From Gemmataceae bacterium (GTDB lineage: Bacteria > Planctomycetota > Planctomycetia > Gemmatales > Gemmataceae): 64,000 bases of DNA. The stretch covers positions 1 to 64,000 of the forward strand of contig SIAQ01000003.1 in NCBI GenBank assembly GCA_009697105.1, in the 5' to 3' direction. Shown here in pieces: positions 41,956 through 51,281 of the stretch. Both the position numbers and the translations under genes were made by a program. The first letter of the stretch is position 1. Each line of letters begins with the position of its first letter. Below the pieces are notes generated by a model. It worked only from the letters and a program-made list of their open reading frames with translations, ran no database searches and was not told the DNA's origin.

Positions 41956-42880
41956 CTACGGCAACGAGCACGTCTCACCGCCGGCGCGCGAGCCCAATTC
42001 ATTGTAGACACGATAATCGATCGTCTGCGCGACGAAGTGCACGCTGCCATCCCCCATGGCAAAGTTCGCGCCACCGAGGTGCTCGCTCTTATAGCCGCAG
42101 GTCCGATACCAATTGGTGTCCACGGCATCTTCCATGTGGTTGAGCGGAATCGACGTGCCGGACAGGGGGAAATTTTGGCTATAGAGTCCCATGAACGTGC
42201 ACCCCTTGGGCAAGGTCTCGCCGACCATGAACGTGTTGGACAATCCATCGGTCACGCTGGCCGACTCGAATCGTCGTCACGTCCGTTCGTCCGAACATGC
42301 CAGCGAACGTCCCAGCGGGCGATCCGCCGCCTGCTGCAGTGCCGAAGTTCCAACCCTGGCAGCAATAATTCGTCGGCGCCGGGGTTCCGTTTGCGCAGAA
42401 GGGACATTGGTCCATATGCGTCGGCCCCATGCTCGCCGGATACCACAGGGCATGCGCCGGTGAAGCGTTGTGAGCCGCAAAACGCGTCATGATCGGATTT
42501 CCCGCAGCGGGATCGCTTCGGCAAATGAACATCGGTACGACTTGTTGCACTACGGCAGCATTGACGGCGTTTTTCAGTCCCGTGGCGATCGTTAGATTCA
42601 ACGAACTCACCAGGTTTCCCTGATCCGCATAAGGCATGATATCCAAAGTCCAGTTGGGGCCGGTGGGGGTGCAACATACCCCAGTCCCGAAGGGGAAGCG
42701 TTTGTTGGCACTCTCGTAAGTGTACAGCGCCATGGCGATCTGCTTCAAATTATTTTGGCACTGTAACCTGGAGGCGGACTCGCGCACCTTCTGCACCGCA
42801 GGAACGAGCAGGGCGATCAGAATCGCGATGATGGCTATCACCACCAACAATTCGATGAGGGTAAATCCGCGTCGTTTCAT
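41956..42880 (-). pseudogene. DUF1559 pilin-like protein, frameshifted
   Basis: The N-terminal part reads [19 protein letters not shown] (type IV pilin-like prepilin motif) and continues through [16 protein letters not shown] to about 42270. The C-terminal part is in another frame: [19 protein letters not shown], then ANFAMGDGSVHFVAQTIDY, the usual DUF1559 ending, to the stop at 41956. A single missing base near 42263-42275 would join them into one protein of about 308 residues. It is preceded by GGAG. It may be a true pseudogene, a programmed shift (unlikely) or an assembly error. DUF1559 proteins are exported and very numerous in planctomycetes. Confidence 0.8.
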
Positions 42881-43071
42881 GCGTCAGCTCCGTACTCGCC
42901 TCGCCTCGTCTTTCGTTTTATTCTACCAGCTTCTCGCGGGGCATGGCCAACATTTCCGGCCCGACGCCAGAATTTCTGGATTGGCCCTTCGCGAACGATT
43001 TGTTGAGGTTGCTCTTGGCAGGGAGCACAGATATCGCGATGAGGAATTAAGAACGAGGAATGAGACGTCAG

Positions 43072-43257
43072 GAATTCGGCCTGTCACAGGACCTGATTCC
43101 GCTGATCGTCTCGATTACCGAGGGGATTGAAGCCATGACTTGCTATCGTCCGTACCGCCCGGCGATGCTGTCGGATCGTGCGTTCATGGAGCTTGTCAAC
43201 AAAACGGAAACTCATTTCGACCTGAACGCCGTCTATGACATAGCCCGCCATAAATAG
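43072..43257 (+). pseudogene. HD-GYP domain C-terminal remnant
   Basis: One frame reads LSQDLIPLIVSITEGIEAM followed by TCYRPYRPAM and, later, TETHFDLNAVYDI. This matches the end of HD-GYP phosphodiesterase domains (GE-x-IPL-x-ARI-x-DAFDAMTSDRPYRPAM, then THFDP-x-V). The catalytic HD and GYP segments that should precede it are absent from the 170 bp upstream. It is most likely a gene fragment. Confidence 0.65.
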
Positions 43258-43321
43258 CGGGCCACATGGAAAGAACGAATTACACCAATATATGGTCGGC
43301 AGAACAATTCGCCCGAAATCC

Positions 43322-43699
43322 CTACCGCGGCGCCACGCGCGGACCGCACAGCGAACCGGGCGGGCACGACTCGCCGAAGAAACTGCGGCATGATCCAAAT
43401 ATGAAGCGTGCCTCGTAGCGCCAGTTGGCGCAGCCGGCGAAGAACGAGTCGTTTTCGCAACCCAGGCCGTGATTGTTGAGCATCCGCCGCACCGCATGGT
43501 TCGCCGACTGCGGATAGGTCTTGGGTACGAACGGCATCCCGAAATTCGGTTGGTGCCCGGGTTCGTATTTTGCAGCCGGCATGAGAAGCACCTCAGGCGC
43601 CGCCTCGCGGTTAGTCTGTTGGGCCGGCGTCCGGTTCGTCCACATGCCGACGACAACCATCAAGCTCAAACCAAGTCGAACGGTCCATATGCACATCAT
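43322..43699 (-). CDS. Small secreted Cys-containing protein
   Basis: 125 residues starting MMCIW, followed by a hydrophobic signal peptide (VRLGLSLMVVVGMW, ending near PAQQ). The C-terminal half has six cysteines (CENDSFFAGC, GSCRSF, ESCPPGSLCGP), suggesting disulfides. GGAGAG lies 6 nt before ATG 43699. I do not recognise the family. It is convergent with the HD-GYP remnant. Confidence 0.6.
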   Translation of the reverse strand: MMCIWTVRLGLSLMVVVGMWTNRTPAQQTNREAAPEVLLMPAAKYEPGHQPNFGMPFVPKTYPQSANHAVRRMLNNHGLGCENDSFFAGCANWRYEARFIFGSCRSFFGESCPPGSLCGPRVAPR

Positions 43700-44001
43700 G
43701 TCAACTCTCCGCAGGTAATCGGATATTTGCCGGTGAGGGGCGAAAATCACTGGTAACTTAGACTATCGGCCACCGGCGCGATACCAGGTTATTGGGATAA
43801 TTCCGTAACCTCCATGATCCGCGAAAATTAGCGAAACCTTGCCTCTTGTGACGATTGTAATGTGGCACGACGCTCCGCGTCGTAGACCTTATGACGCGGT
43901 GCGGCTTGCTACATTTCATCGTTACAATCAGCAGAATTGACATAACCATTTTCTTGACCTACGTTTTATCACGAAACATTTTCTCTTTTCGGAGGCGAAT
44001 C
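43700..44001. other. Intergenic region with a hairpin and a possible promoter
   Basis: About 300 bp. acgacg/cgtcgt form a small hairpin around 43867-43883. TTGACA at 43937-43942 and TACGTT at 43960-43965 with a 17-nt spacer could be the promoter of the small membrane protein at 44002. Nothing else seen. Confidence 0.4.
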
Positions 44002-44112
44002 ATGACCAATGGTGTTCTGTTCGGTGTTACCTGTACGTGCCTGGTTGTCGGAATCTATTTCTTTTTCGTTCGGCCTCGGCCGGACGAAAACACTTCAAAC
44101 CGGCAAACGTAG
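44002..44112 (+). CDS. Small single-helix membrane protein
   Basis: 36 residues: MTNGVLFGVTCTCLVVGIYF followed by a basic, polar tail. One membrane helix at about 4-24. CGGAGG is well placed before ATG 44002. The clear ribosome-binding site and membrane-protein composition support it. It is unrelated to any family I know. Confidence 0.5.
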   Translation: MTNGVLFGVTCTCLVVGIYFFFVRPRPDENTSNRQT

Positions 44113-44173
44113 AATGTTCGTAGAAGGGCAGGGTGCTCCCGTCTCCCTGCCGTCCGCGAACCTCGGTTGATTA

Positions 44174-45307
44174 ATGATTCCGATTTACCTCGACAATAAC
44201 GCCACGACTGCCTTGCATCCCGAAGTCTGGGAGGCGATGCGACCGTACCTTCTCGTTACGCCTGGCAACGCCGCCAGCACGCACCGCTTCGGTCGGCACG
44301 CACGTCAAGCCGTCGAGGAGGCCCGTGAGCTCGTTGCGAAACTGCTCGATGCGTCGCCGGAAGAAGTGCTGTTCACCAGCGGCGCGACCGAAGCGAACAA
44401 TCTCGCCATCCTCGGCGCCATCCCACCCACACCTGGTTCGATCCTTACCAGCAACATCGAGCATCCCTGCGTGCTCGAACCGATTCGCATGTTGGTAGAG
44501 CGCGGCTACACTCGCCAAGATATTCCCGTGTCGGTCGATGGTATCGCAACGATCCAGAATCTGCCGATCCCCGATGATGCACGTATGGTCGCGGTGATGC
44601 TTGCGAACCACGAGACCGGTGCGGTTCAACCCGTCGAAATGGTCGCGCGTCAGATTCCGCGTGGCGTCGTGTTTCATTGCGACGCGGCGGCTGCTGCGGG
44701 AAAGATGCCGATCTCGTTTCGCCAGCTGGGCGTCTCGACTCTCACGATAAGCGCCCACAAATTTCACGGACCGCAGGGCATCGGCGCGTTGCTCGTGCGC
44801 AAGGGCGTGAAGCTGCGCCCGTTGCAGTTCGGCGGCCACCAGCAACAAAGTCGACGACCCGGAACTGAGCCGACCGCGCTTGCCGTCGGCTTGGCGACCG
44901 CGCTGAACCTCGCCATGCGCTCGCTTGAGGGCAACCGCGCCAAATTGCTAAGCTTGCGCGATCGATTCCTCGCAATGATCCGGTCCGGCGGGGCTCCGGT
45001 CGTATTGAATGGCCCCGAAGTCGGCGGGTTGCCTCACGCTATCAATCTCTCGTTTCCCGGCTGTGCCGCCGACATACTCTTGATGCGGCTCGATCTGGCT
45101 GGAGTGGCGTGCTCGACGGGTTCGGCCTGTTCGAGCGGTTCGCTGTTGCCGTCGCCCGTCATCGCCGCGATGGGTAAGCCCGATATCGAATTGCGCTCCG
45201 CACTTCGGTTCAGCCTGGACGCAACGCTCAGCGTAGCCGAGGTCGACGAGGCAGCCCGGCGGATCGTCGATTGCGCCGGTAAATTGCGTAGGCATGCAAT
45301 CGAATAG
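44174..45307 (+). CDS. Cysteine desulfurase (NifS/IscS family)
   Basis: 377 residues. PLP enzyme that removes sulfur from cysteine for Fe-S cluster or other thiolation pathways. Markers: YLDNNATT at 5-12, the PLP lysine in SAHKFHG (K196), and the catalytic cysteine in TGSACSSG (C319). No other isc/suf genes are adjacent, so I do not assign a specific paralogue. Its stop codon is the first base triplet of the palindrome at 45305-45367. It is convergent with scpB. Confidence 0.9.
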   Translation: MIPIYLDNNATTALHPEVWEAMRPYLLVTPGNAASTHRFGRHARQAVEEARELVAKLLDASPEEVLFTSGATEANNLAILGAIPPTPGSILTSNIEHPCVLEPIRMLVERGYTRQDIPVSVDGIATIQNLPIPDDARMVAVMLANHETGAVQPVEMVARQIPRGVVFHCDAAAAAGKMPISFRQLGVSTLTISAHKFHGPQGIGALLVRKGVKLRPLQFGGHQQQSRRPGTEPTALAVGLATALNLAMRSLEGNRAKLLSLRDRFLAMIRSGGAPVVLNGPEVGGLPHAINLSFPGCAADILLMRLDLAGVACSTGSACSSGSLLPSPVIAAMGKPDIELRSALRFSLDATLSVAEVDEAARRIVDCAGKLRRHAIE

Positions 45308-45367
45308 CCGCGACGCGCTAGCGAATCGCAAACGTCGAACCCTCGCTCCGCTGGCGCGTCGCCGCTA
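45305..45367. repeat. Intergenic palindrome, family F (imperfect)
   Basis: tagccgcgacgcgctagcg-type left arm and ctggcgcgtcgccgcta-type right arm pair with about five mismatches. The left arm supplies the stop codon of the cysteine desulfurase. Same family as 46046-46111. Confidence 0.8.
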
Positions 45368-45372
45368 AACAA

Positions 45373-46029
45373 TCAACTCGGTTGCAGCTGCTGTGCATTC
45401 GGAAGTTCATTTAGCGATTTCAAACCAAATACCTGCAAGAAGCGCTTCGTTGTCCCATACAAAACCGGGCGGCCGAGCGACGCGTCGCGACCAACGATCT
45501 TCACGAGGCCTTTTTCCATGAGCAGGCGTAGCGTTTCGCCACAATGGACTCCGCGGATCGATTCAATGTCGGCTCGCATGATCGGTTGACGGTAAGCAAT
45601 GATGGCAAGCGTTTCGCGCGAAGCGGGGGTCAGCTTCAGATCCTGCTGGCTTTTGCGAAGCGATGTCAGCCAGCGGTGGTAAACCGGGCGCGTCATCAAT
45701 TGGAACCCGCCGGCAAGTTCTTCCAACTCAAACGCGGATTCACCACGGTCGTACAAATCATGCAATGTTTTCAACGCCTGGCGAACGGCTGCGACATCGG
45801 CCATGCCGGTCACTGGCACGAGTTTCCGCACGGGCAGCGGCTCATCGGCGATCAGCAGTACTGCTTCGAGAACTGCCAACGCGGCATCGCGGGCCAGCGG
45901 GTCGGATGCTGCTACTTCGCGATTTTTTCCCGCAACCTGGCGATACACGCTCGGAACCGAGTGGTTTCGCGGCATATGGCGCGGCGGCGTGAAGCGATGC
46001 AAGAACGAACGGGGTGCGATGGTACGCAT
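45373..46029 (-). CDS. scpB: Segregation and condensation protein B
   Basis: 218 residues. Two winged-helix domains after a basic N-terminal extension of about 45 residues. RETLAIIAYRQPIMRADIESIRGV and GRPVLYGTTKRFLQVFGL are ScpB hallmarks. ScpB works with ScpA and SMC to condense and segregate chromosomes; scpA and smc are not next to it. An upstream in-frame Met could shorten the protein. Confidence 0.9.
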   Translation of the reverse strand: MRTIAPRSFLHRFTPPRHMPRNHSVPSVYRQVAGKNREVAASDPLARDAALAVLEAVLLIADEPLPVRKLVPVTGMADVAAVRQALKTLHDLYDRGESAFELEELAGGFQLMTRPVYHRWLTSLRKSQQDLKLTPASRETLAIIAYRQPIMRADIESIRGVHCGETLRLLMEKGLVKIVGRDASLGRPVLYGTTKRFLQVFGLKSLNELPNAQQLQPS

Positions 46030-46045
46030 CGATTTCTCCGATTTC

Positions 46046-46111
46046 GTTTAGCCGCGACGCGCCAGCGGAGCGCCGGATCACTCGCGATCCGCTGGCGCGT
46101 CGCGGCTAAAC
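46046..46111. repeat. Intergenic palindrome, family F (27-bp arms)
   Basis: Arms 46046-46072 and 46085-46111 are inverted copies with one mismatch and a 12-nt loop, between the divergent scpB and nuoH genes, about 100 bp before nuoH. Confidence 0.9.
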
Positions 46112-46212
46112 AGGGCGAACGCCAATGTTCCACTAGACGCGCACGGGGTTCCCAAATAAAGTAACGGCCATCCTACACAACGACCAACGTCGGCGAACCA
46201 GGAGCCTGGACT

Positions 46213-47454
46213 GTGCTCAAATGGCTGTCGGAATTTTGGAACTCGAACGCGACCTACGTGCTCGCGATCATCGCCGCCAACTTGCTCATCGGCTTCATGC
46301 TCGTTCACGCCATCTTCTCCGTTTGGCTAGAACGGAAAGTCGCCGGTCGAATCCAGGACCGTCTCGGCCCCACGCGCGTCGGCGGCAAATTCGGCTGGCT
46401 GCAAACACTCGCCGACGGCATGAAGCTCCTCGTTAAAGAGGATAGCATCCCTGCCTCCGCAGATCAATTTCTCTTTCGCCTTGGCCCCTATATCGTCCTA
46501 CTCGGCTCGTTTTTGGCCTTCATTGCTTTGCCTTTCGGCGACGGCGTCATCGCCCGTGATATGAACATCGGCCTATTCTTCATGCTCGCCATCATGTCGA
46601 GCGAAGTGTTCGGCATCATCCTCATCGGCTATGGTTCGGGCAGCAAATGGTCGCTGTTCGGCGGCATGCGTGAAGCGGCCCAGATGATTAGCTACGAAAT
46701 TCCCATGGCCCTGTGCGTGCTCGTGCCCGTCGTCGTTGCCGGCAGCATGAACCTCAGCGAAGTCGCGAAGCAGCAGTCCGGCATATGGAACTGGTATATT
46801 TTCCACGACCCGTTCACGTTCTGCGCGTTCTGGACCTACTTCACCTGCGCAATGGCCAGCTGCAAACGGGCGCCGTTCGATCTTGCCGAGGCGGAAAGCG
46901 AACTCGTCGCCGGCTTCCATACGGAATACAGCGGCTTCCGCTGGCTGGTCATCTTCATGGCCGAGTATGGCAGTATGTTCGCCGTCAGCGGCATCGCGGT
47001 TATCATGTTCCTCGGCGGCTGGAGCCTGGGTTTGCCGTTCGAGCTAACCGACTTCTTCGGGACCACGCTACACCTGGGATTCTTCGGCGTGGTGATTGGC
47101 AACATCATCAACGTCAGCGTCTTTATCGTCAAAGGCTGGTTCCTGGTGTTCGTAATGATGTGGGTGCGCTGGACGCTGCCACGGTTGCGCATCGATCAAG
47201 TCATGATGATGTGCTTGAAATATTTGATTCCGATCGGCTGTGTGTTGCTGGCCGGCGTGAGCGTATGGGTTTTGTTTGTGCCGATAATTCTGCAACAAAT
47301 CGTCGGTTGGCTGTTGTTCATCCTGAGCCTGGCGGGATTGGGCTATATGGGATTCCAACTGCGGACATGGTCGAGTGCGCTGCCCGGTGCCGGCATGCCG
47401 GGCATGTGGCGAATGGAAGGCTTGCCGGGGTATCAAGGGGCGACGAAAAACTAG
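46213..47454 (+). CDS. nuoH: NADH-quinone oxidoreductase subunit H
   Basis: 413 residues with about 8-9 membrane helices, starting at GTG 46213. The conserved ERKVAGRIQDRLGPTRVG (residues about 36-53) and the quinone-cavity region with AEAESELVAGFHTEYSG, then FMAEYG and RWTLPRLRIDQ, are present. Subunit H lies at the junction of the peripheral and membrane arms of complex I. It is longer than the approximately 330-residue standard; the last 40 residues are extra. nuoI, the usual next gene, does not follow. Confidence 0.95.
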   Translation: MLKWLSEFWNSNATYVLAIIAANLLIGFMLVHAIFSVWLERKVAGRIQDRLGPTRVGGKFGWLQTLADGMKLLVKEDSIPASADQFLFRLGPYIVLLGSFLAFIALPFGDGVIARDMNIGLFFMLAIMSSEVFGIILIGYGSGSKWSLFGGMREAAQMISYEIPMALCVLVPVVVAGSMNLSEVAKQQSGIWNWYIFHDPFTFCAFWTYFTCAMASCKRAPFDLAEAESELVAGFHTEYSGFRWLVIFMAEYGSMFAVSGIAVIMFLGGWSLGLPFELTDFFGTTLHLGFFGVVIGNIINVSVFIVKGWFLVFVMMWVRWTLPRLRIDQVMMMCLKYLIPIGCVLLAGVSVWVLFVPIILQQIVGWLLFILSLAGLGYMGFQLRTWSSALPGAGMPGMWRMEGLPGYQGATKN

Positions 47455-47465
47455 CGGGTTCGGTA

Positions 47466-47524
47466 TTTCGCTTGCCGTGTAGCGCTCGGCATATTCCGCG
47501 CGAGCGCTAAACGGTAAGCGGAAA
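47466..47524. repeat. Intergenic palindrome, family A, between nuoH and nuoJ
   Basis: Arms 47466-47488 and 47501-47524 share agcgctcg/cgagcgct cores, with outer cttgccg and cggtaagcg steps. It lies in the position where many nuo clusters have nuoI. Confidence 0.85.
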
Positions 47525-47539
47525 ACAGGAAGATGTTTC

Positions 47540-48214
47540 ATGTTCGACGCAGAGATGTTCATGTTTTGGTTGATCGCATCCCTAACGGGGCTGTGCGCCA
47601 TCGCCACTGTGATTACGCAGAACATCGTCCGTTCTGCGACCTGGCTCCTGTTCACGCTCGCGGGCACGTCGTCGATCTTCTTTCTGCTCGGTGCGGATTT
47701 TGTGGGCGCGATTCAGCTGTTGATCTACGTCGGCGGCACGATGGTGTTGGTCGTGTTTGGTGTTATGCTGACCGCCCAGGGGCCGTTCGTCAACATGCGA
47801 ACCAGCGGGGCGGAATGGGCGATTTCCATCGTTGCCGGCCTGATGCTGTTGGGTGTGCTGTGCTTTGGCTTGACTTCATTCCAAAAACTGCCGACGGGTG
47901 AGGCATTAGCCAAGGCGAATGAGGCCCACAGCAAACAGCGAAAAGCGAACGATCCGAAGACGTCCACGCATGCATCGACGATTGGTCAGGCACTATCAGG
48001 CGTTGGCTACGGGCCGATTTACAAGCGCATGCCCCCGCTGTTGCCGACGAAGGACGCCAAGGGAAACCTGGTAACGCTACCGGGGGCGCCAAGGGAGACG
48101 GAGCGAATTCACTACCTGCTGCCGTTCGAAATCGTCTCGGTACATCTCCTAGTTGTGCTCATTGGCGCCGCCTACTTGGCCCGAGCGAAACGCCGACGAG
48201 GAGGCAAAGCATGA
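47540..48214 (+). CDS. nuoJ: NADH-quinone oxidoreductase subunit J
   Basis: 224 residues. The family core is SIFFLLGADFVGAIQLLIYVGGTMVLVVFGVML. Five helices are expected. A hydrophilic insertion of roughly 60-70 residues (about 112-180) rich in Lys, Pro and Thr separates the fourth and fifth helices. NuoJ transmits the coupling signal in the membrane arm. The stop overlaps the nuoK start by ATGA. Confidence 0.9.
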   Translation: MFDAEMFMFWLIASLTGLCAIATVITQNIVRSATWLLFTLAGTSSIFFLLGADFVGAIQLLIYVGGTMVLVVFGVMLTAQGPFVNMRTSGAEWAISIVAGLMLLGVLCFGLTSFQKLPTGEALAKANEAHSKQRKANDPKTSTHASTIGQALSGVGYGPIYKRMPPLLPTKDAKGNLVTLPGAPRETERIHYLLPFEIVSVHLLVVLIGAAYLARAKRRRGGKA

Positions 48215-48528
48215 GCGAAGGTGTTGCCCTGTATCCCTATCTTGTGTTAGGTGCGTTGCTCTTCACCTGTGGCGTCATTTGCATGGCGACCAAGCGCAAC
48301 GCCATCGGCGTGCTCATCGGCGTCGAACTGGTGCTGAACGGTTCGAATATCAATTTCGTGGCGTTCTCACAATACAACCCCGACTTCCAGGTCGAAGGCA
48401 TGATTTTCGCCTTGTTTGTCATCGTCATGGCGGCAGGCGAGGCGGCCGTCGCCTTGGCCATTGTGCTTAACTTCTACAACAATCACTCGACAGTCGATGT
48501 AGACAGCGCGGAAGAGTTGAAAGGATAA
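48211..48528 (+). CDS. nuoK: NADH-quinone oxidoreductase subunit K
   Basis: 105 residues, standard length, three helices. GVLIGVELVLNGSNINFVAF and FVIVMAAGEAAVALAIVL include the conserved buried glutamates of the proton channel. It overlaps nuoJ by 4 nt and is followed by nuoL 3 nt after its stop, so translation is probably coupled. Confidence 0.95.
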   Translation: MSEGVALYPYLVLGALLFTCGVICMATKRNAIGVLIGVELVLNGSNINFVAFSQYNPDFQVEGMIFALFVIVMAAGEAAVALAIVLNFYNNHSTVDVDSAEELKG

Positions 48529-48531
48529 TCA

Positions 48532-51174
48532 ATGCCCGATTTTGCGGATAAACCGGGTTTGTTGTACGTGCTGGCCACGCTTCTGCCGGTCGCATCGTTC
48601 ACGATCCTCCTGCTCTGGGGCGCGCTCCGCTGGGCGTTGCGTCCCTACGCCACGGACAATGCCACCGTCGACGGTATCTTCCAGGCAATCGGCGGCGAAG
48701 TTCCAGGCCGCGCGCCGGCGTACGTCGCCACGGCTGCCATCTTCCTCTCGTTCTGTTGCGCGCTGATCGGATTCGTGACGTTTCTCGGCGACGCGCCGAA
48801 GCTGCATCGCCTCGAACACGCTTTGCGGGACGCCGTCGCCAAGCATGCGAAAGCGCATGATGACGAGAATGAGCCGAAAAAAGATCAGTCGGAAAAGGAT
48901 GCTAAAGCCGAGGGTGAAGGTAAGCATAAGAAACCGGATGAGATAGCTGCGGAGTTACGAAAAGAGCAAATCCGCTGGCAGCACTCCTGGCAGTGGGCTC
49001 GCGTCAACACGTCGCAGATCGCCGATGCCGACCGTGGCACGATTCTGACACTCGGTTTCCGCATCGACATGCTCTCCGCCGTCATGTTCATGATGGTGAC
49101 GTTTATCGCGACGTTGATCCATCTGTTCTCGATCGGCTACATGAGCGACGAGCTTAAGAAAGAAGTCGAAGATCACGAAGTCCACACTGCACATGGCCAT
49201 TTCCATCGCCGCGGGCGCTTTGGCCGATTCTTCATGTACCTGTCGCTGTTCTGCTTCTCGATGCTCAACCTGCTCTTGGCGGATAACCTGTTTCAGATCT
49301 TCGTCAGCTGGGAACTCGTCGGCATCTGCTCGTTCCTGCTGATTGGCTTCTACTTCGAGCGGACGAGTGCGTCGAACGCGTCGAACAAGGCATTCATCAC
49401 CAACCGCGTGGGCGATGCCGGGTTCATCGTCGGCATGTTGATTCTTTGGACCTACTTTGGCTCGTTCAACTTTGAACAGATATTTACGCAGGTGCGATGC
49501 CCACATAACGATACGCACGGAGAGATCGTCCACGATGGCAAAAAGCTTGGCGCAACGCTGGTGCGAGTGAATTTGGATTCCGTCACGGAAGATAAGCGTG
49601 TGGGCAATTGGCAACGTTATAAACTGGTTCCCAACGGCTCGCACGTGCTCATCATGCCGCGAGAAATTCCGGGCCATTATCATGGACCGCAAGACGGCGT
49701 GCGAGCGTTTGTTCAGCCCAAGAAAAATCAACTCGGAGCGATCCCGTATTGGCTGCTCACGCTCGCCGGTCTCGGCATTTTCCTCGGTTGCGTCGGTAAG
49801 TCGGCCCAGTTTCCGCTGCAAGTCTGGTTGCCGGATGCGATGGAAGGCCCGACGCCCGTCAGCGCCCTGATCCATGCGGCAACGATGGTGGCGGCGGGCG
49901 TGTACCTCGTCGGACGCTGCTATCCGCTGTTCACGCCGGATGTGTTGTTGACGATTTCGTATGTCGGCGCGATCACGCTGTTCGTCGCCGCCACGATCGC
50001 GGTGGTCATGACTGACATCAAGAAAGTGCTCGCCTATTCGACCGTCAGTCAGCTTGGCTACATGATGCTCGGCTTGGGCGTCGGCGGCTGGACCGCAGGC
50101 TTGCTACACCTGCTCACGCATGCGTTCTTCAAGGCGTTGCTCTTCCTCGGTTCCGGTTCGGTCATCTATGGCTGCCATCACCAGCAAGACATGGGCAAGA
50201 TGGGCGGGCTTTATCCGAAGATGAAGATCACCGCGCTGACGATGCTTATGGGCGTCTTGGCGATTTCGGGCACGCCGTTCTTTTCTGGCTGGTACAGCAA
50301 GGACGAGATTCTCGCCGGCGCGTTTGGCTACTTCATGGTCAACAAGCAACACTTCCTGCTGTTCCTGTTGCCCTTGTTGACGGCGGGTATCACGACGTTC
50401 TACATGTTCCGCATGTGGTTCCTGACGTTCACGGGCAAGCCGAAAGACGACCATGTCCACGAACATGCTCACGAATCGCCTTGGCCGATGACCGTTCCGC
50501 TGATCCTGCTGGCGATTCTCAGCGTCTGCGTGGCGTGGGGTTGGCCTCTGCATAAACCGCAGAACAGTTGGCTGGGGCATCAACTGCACCACTACAGCCA
50601 GCCGAAGACTGTGACCGATCCGGATTTGCGTGACGATCACGGCGACCTGATCCCTCTCGACGCCGATCTTGTTGCCGAGAACAAGGCGGCGATCCAGCAT
50701 CACTCGATCGTCGGCATGTTGGCAATCGCCGTGGTGGCGATCGGCCTGGCGTTCGCACTGGCGCTGTACTACTTCGGGGCGTTGGATCCCAATGAAGCCA
50801 AGGAACAGTTTCCCGGTGTGCATCGCTTCCTGCTGCAGAAGTGGTACTTCGACGAGCTCTACAGTGTAGCGATCGTCCGGCCCGGTTTGACCATCGCTCA
50901 CTGGTGTCGCAACTTCGATACCCACGTGGTCGATGCCTTTGTGAATCTAGTCGGCAAGTGGAATATTGTCGCCTCGTACTGGAGTGGTCGATTCGACAAG
51001 GGCATCGTCGATGGCTTCGTAAATCTGATCGCCGACGTTTCGTTCACATCGGGAAATTGGCTGCGCAACGTACAGACAGGTTACTTGCGAAGCTACATCC
51101 TGTTCCTCGCCCTGGCAGGAATGGCAGTGTGGATTCTGCTTTACGCCTGGGCCGGCACGCTGTTCGGCGGGTGA
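48532..51174 (+). CDS. nuoL: NADH-quinone oxidoreductase subunit L with insertions
   Basis: 880 residues, against about 610-650 in common bacteria. The antiporter core is intact: LADNLFQIFVSWELVG, WLPDAMEGPTPVSALIHAATMVAAGVYL, DIKKVLAYSTVSQLGYMMLG and LTHAFFKALLFLGSGSVIYG. Insertions: about 90-150 (Lys/Glu/Asp/His-rich), about 318-400 (hydrophilic, VRCPHNDTHG to FVQPKKNQ) and a His-rich loop around 635-650 (DDHVHEHAHESP), plus a polar loop near 690-720. These lie between helices and should face the aqueous sides. Confidence 0.9.
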   Translation: MPDFADKPGLLYVLATLLPVASFTILLLWGALRWALRPYATDNATVDGIFQAIGGEVPGRAPAYVATAAIFLSFCCALIGFVTFLGDAPKLHRLEHALRDAVAKHAKAHDDENEPKKDQSEKDAKAEGEGKHKKPDEIAAELRKEQIRWQHSWQWARVNTSQIADADRGTILTLGFRIDMLSAVMFMMVTFIATLIHLFSIGYMSDELKKEVEDHEVHTAHGHFHRRGRFGRFFMYLSLFCFSMLNLLLADNLFQIFVSWELVGICSFLLIGFYFERTSASNASNKAFITNRVGDAGFIVGMLILWTYFGSFNFEQIFTQVRCPHNDTHGEIVHDGKKLGATLVRVNLDSVTEDKRVGNWQRYKLVPNGSHVLIMPREIPGHYHGPQDGVRAFVQPKKNQLGAIPYWLLTLAGLGIFLGCVGKSAQFPLQVWLPDAMEGPTPVSALIHAATMVAAGVYLVGRCYPLFTPDVLLTISYVGAITLFVAATIAVVMTDIKKVLAYSTVSQLGYMMLGLGVGGWTAGLLHLLTHAFFKALLFLGSGSVIYGCHHQQDMGKMGGLYPKMKITALTMLMGVLAISGTPFFSGWYSKDEILAGAFGYFMVNKQHFLLFLLPLLTAGITTFYMFRMWFLTFTGKPKDDHVHEHAHESPWPMTVPLILLAILSVCVAWGWPLHKPQNSWLGHQLHHYSQPKTVTDPDLRDDHGDLIPLDADLVAENKAAIQHHSIVGMLAIAVVAIGLAFALALYYFGALDPNEAKEQFPGVHRFLLQKWYFDELYSVAIVRPGLTIAHWCRNFDTHVVDAFVNLVGKWNIVASYWSGRFDKGIVDGFVNLIADVSFTSGNWLRNVQTGYLRSYILFLALAGMAVWILLYAWAGTLFGG

Positions 51175-51184
51175 GGTTGAAACG

Positions 51185-51242
51185 AACCGCTTGCGGCTTA
51201 GCACTCGCAAGATGTCACGCGAGCGCTAAGCCGCAAGCGGTT
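51185..51242. repeat. Intergenic palindrome, family A, between nuoL and nuoM
   Basis: Arms 51185-51208 and 51219-51242 are inverted copies (one mismatch, 10-nt loop). It begins 11 nt after the nuoL stop. Confidence 0.9.
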
Positions 51243-51281
51243 AGAAATAATGACGCCCAAACGATAAATGAGATTGCTTCC

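Noticed and set aside
47455-47539. Small nuoI or other gene between nuoH and nuoJ
   Set aside because: Only 85 bp, occupied by a palindrome; no ferredoxin-type cysteine motif.
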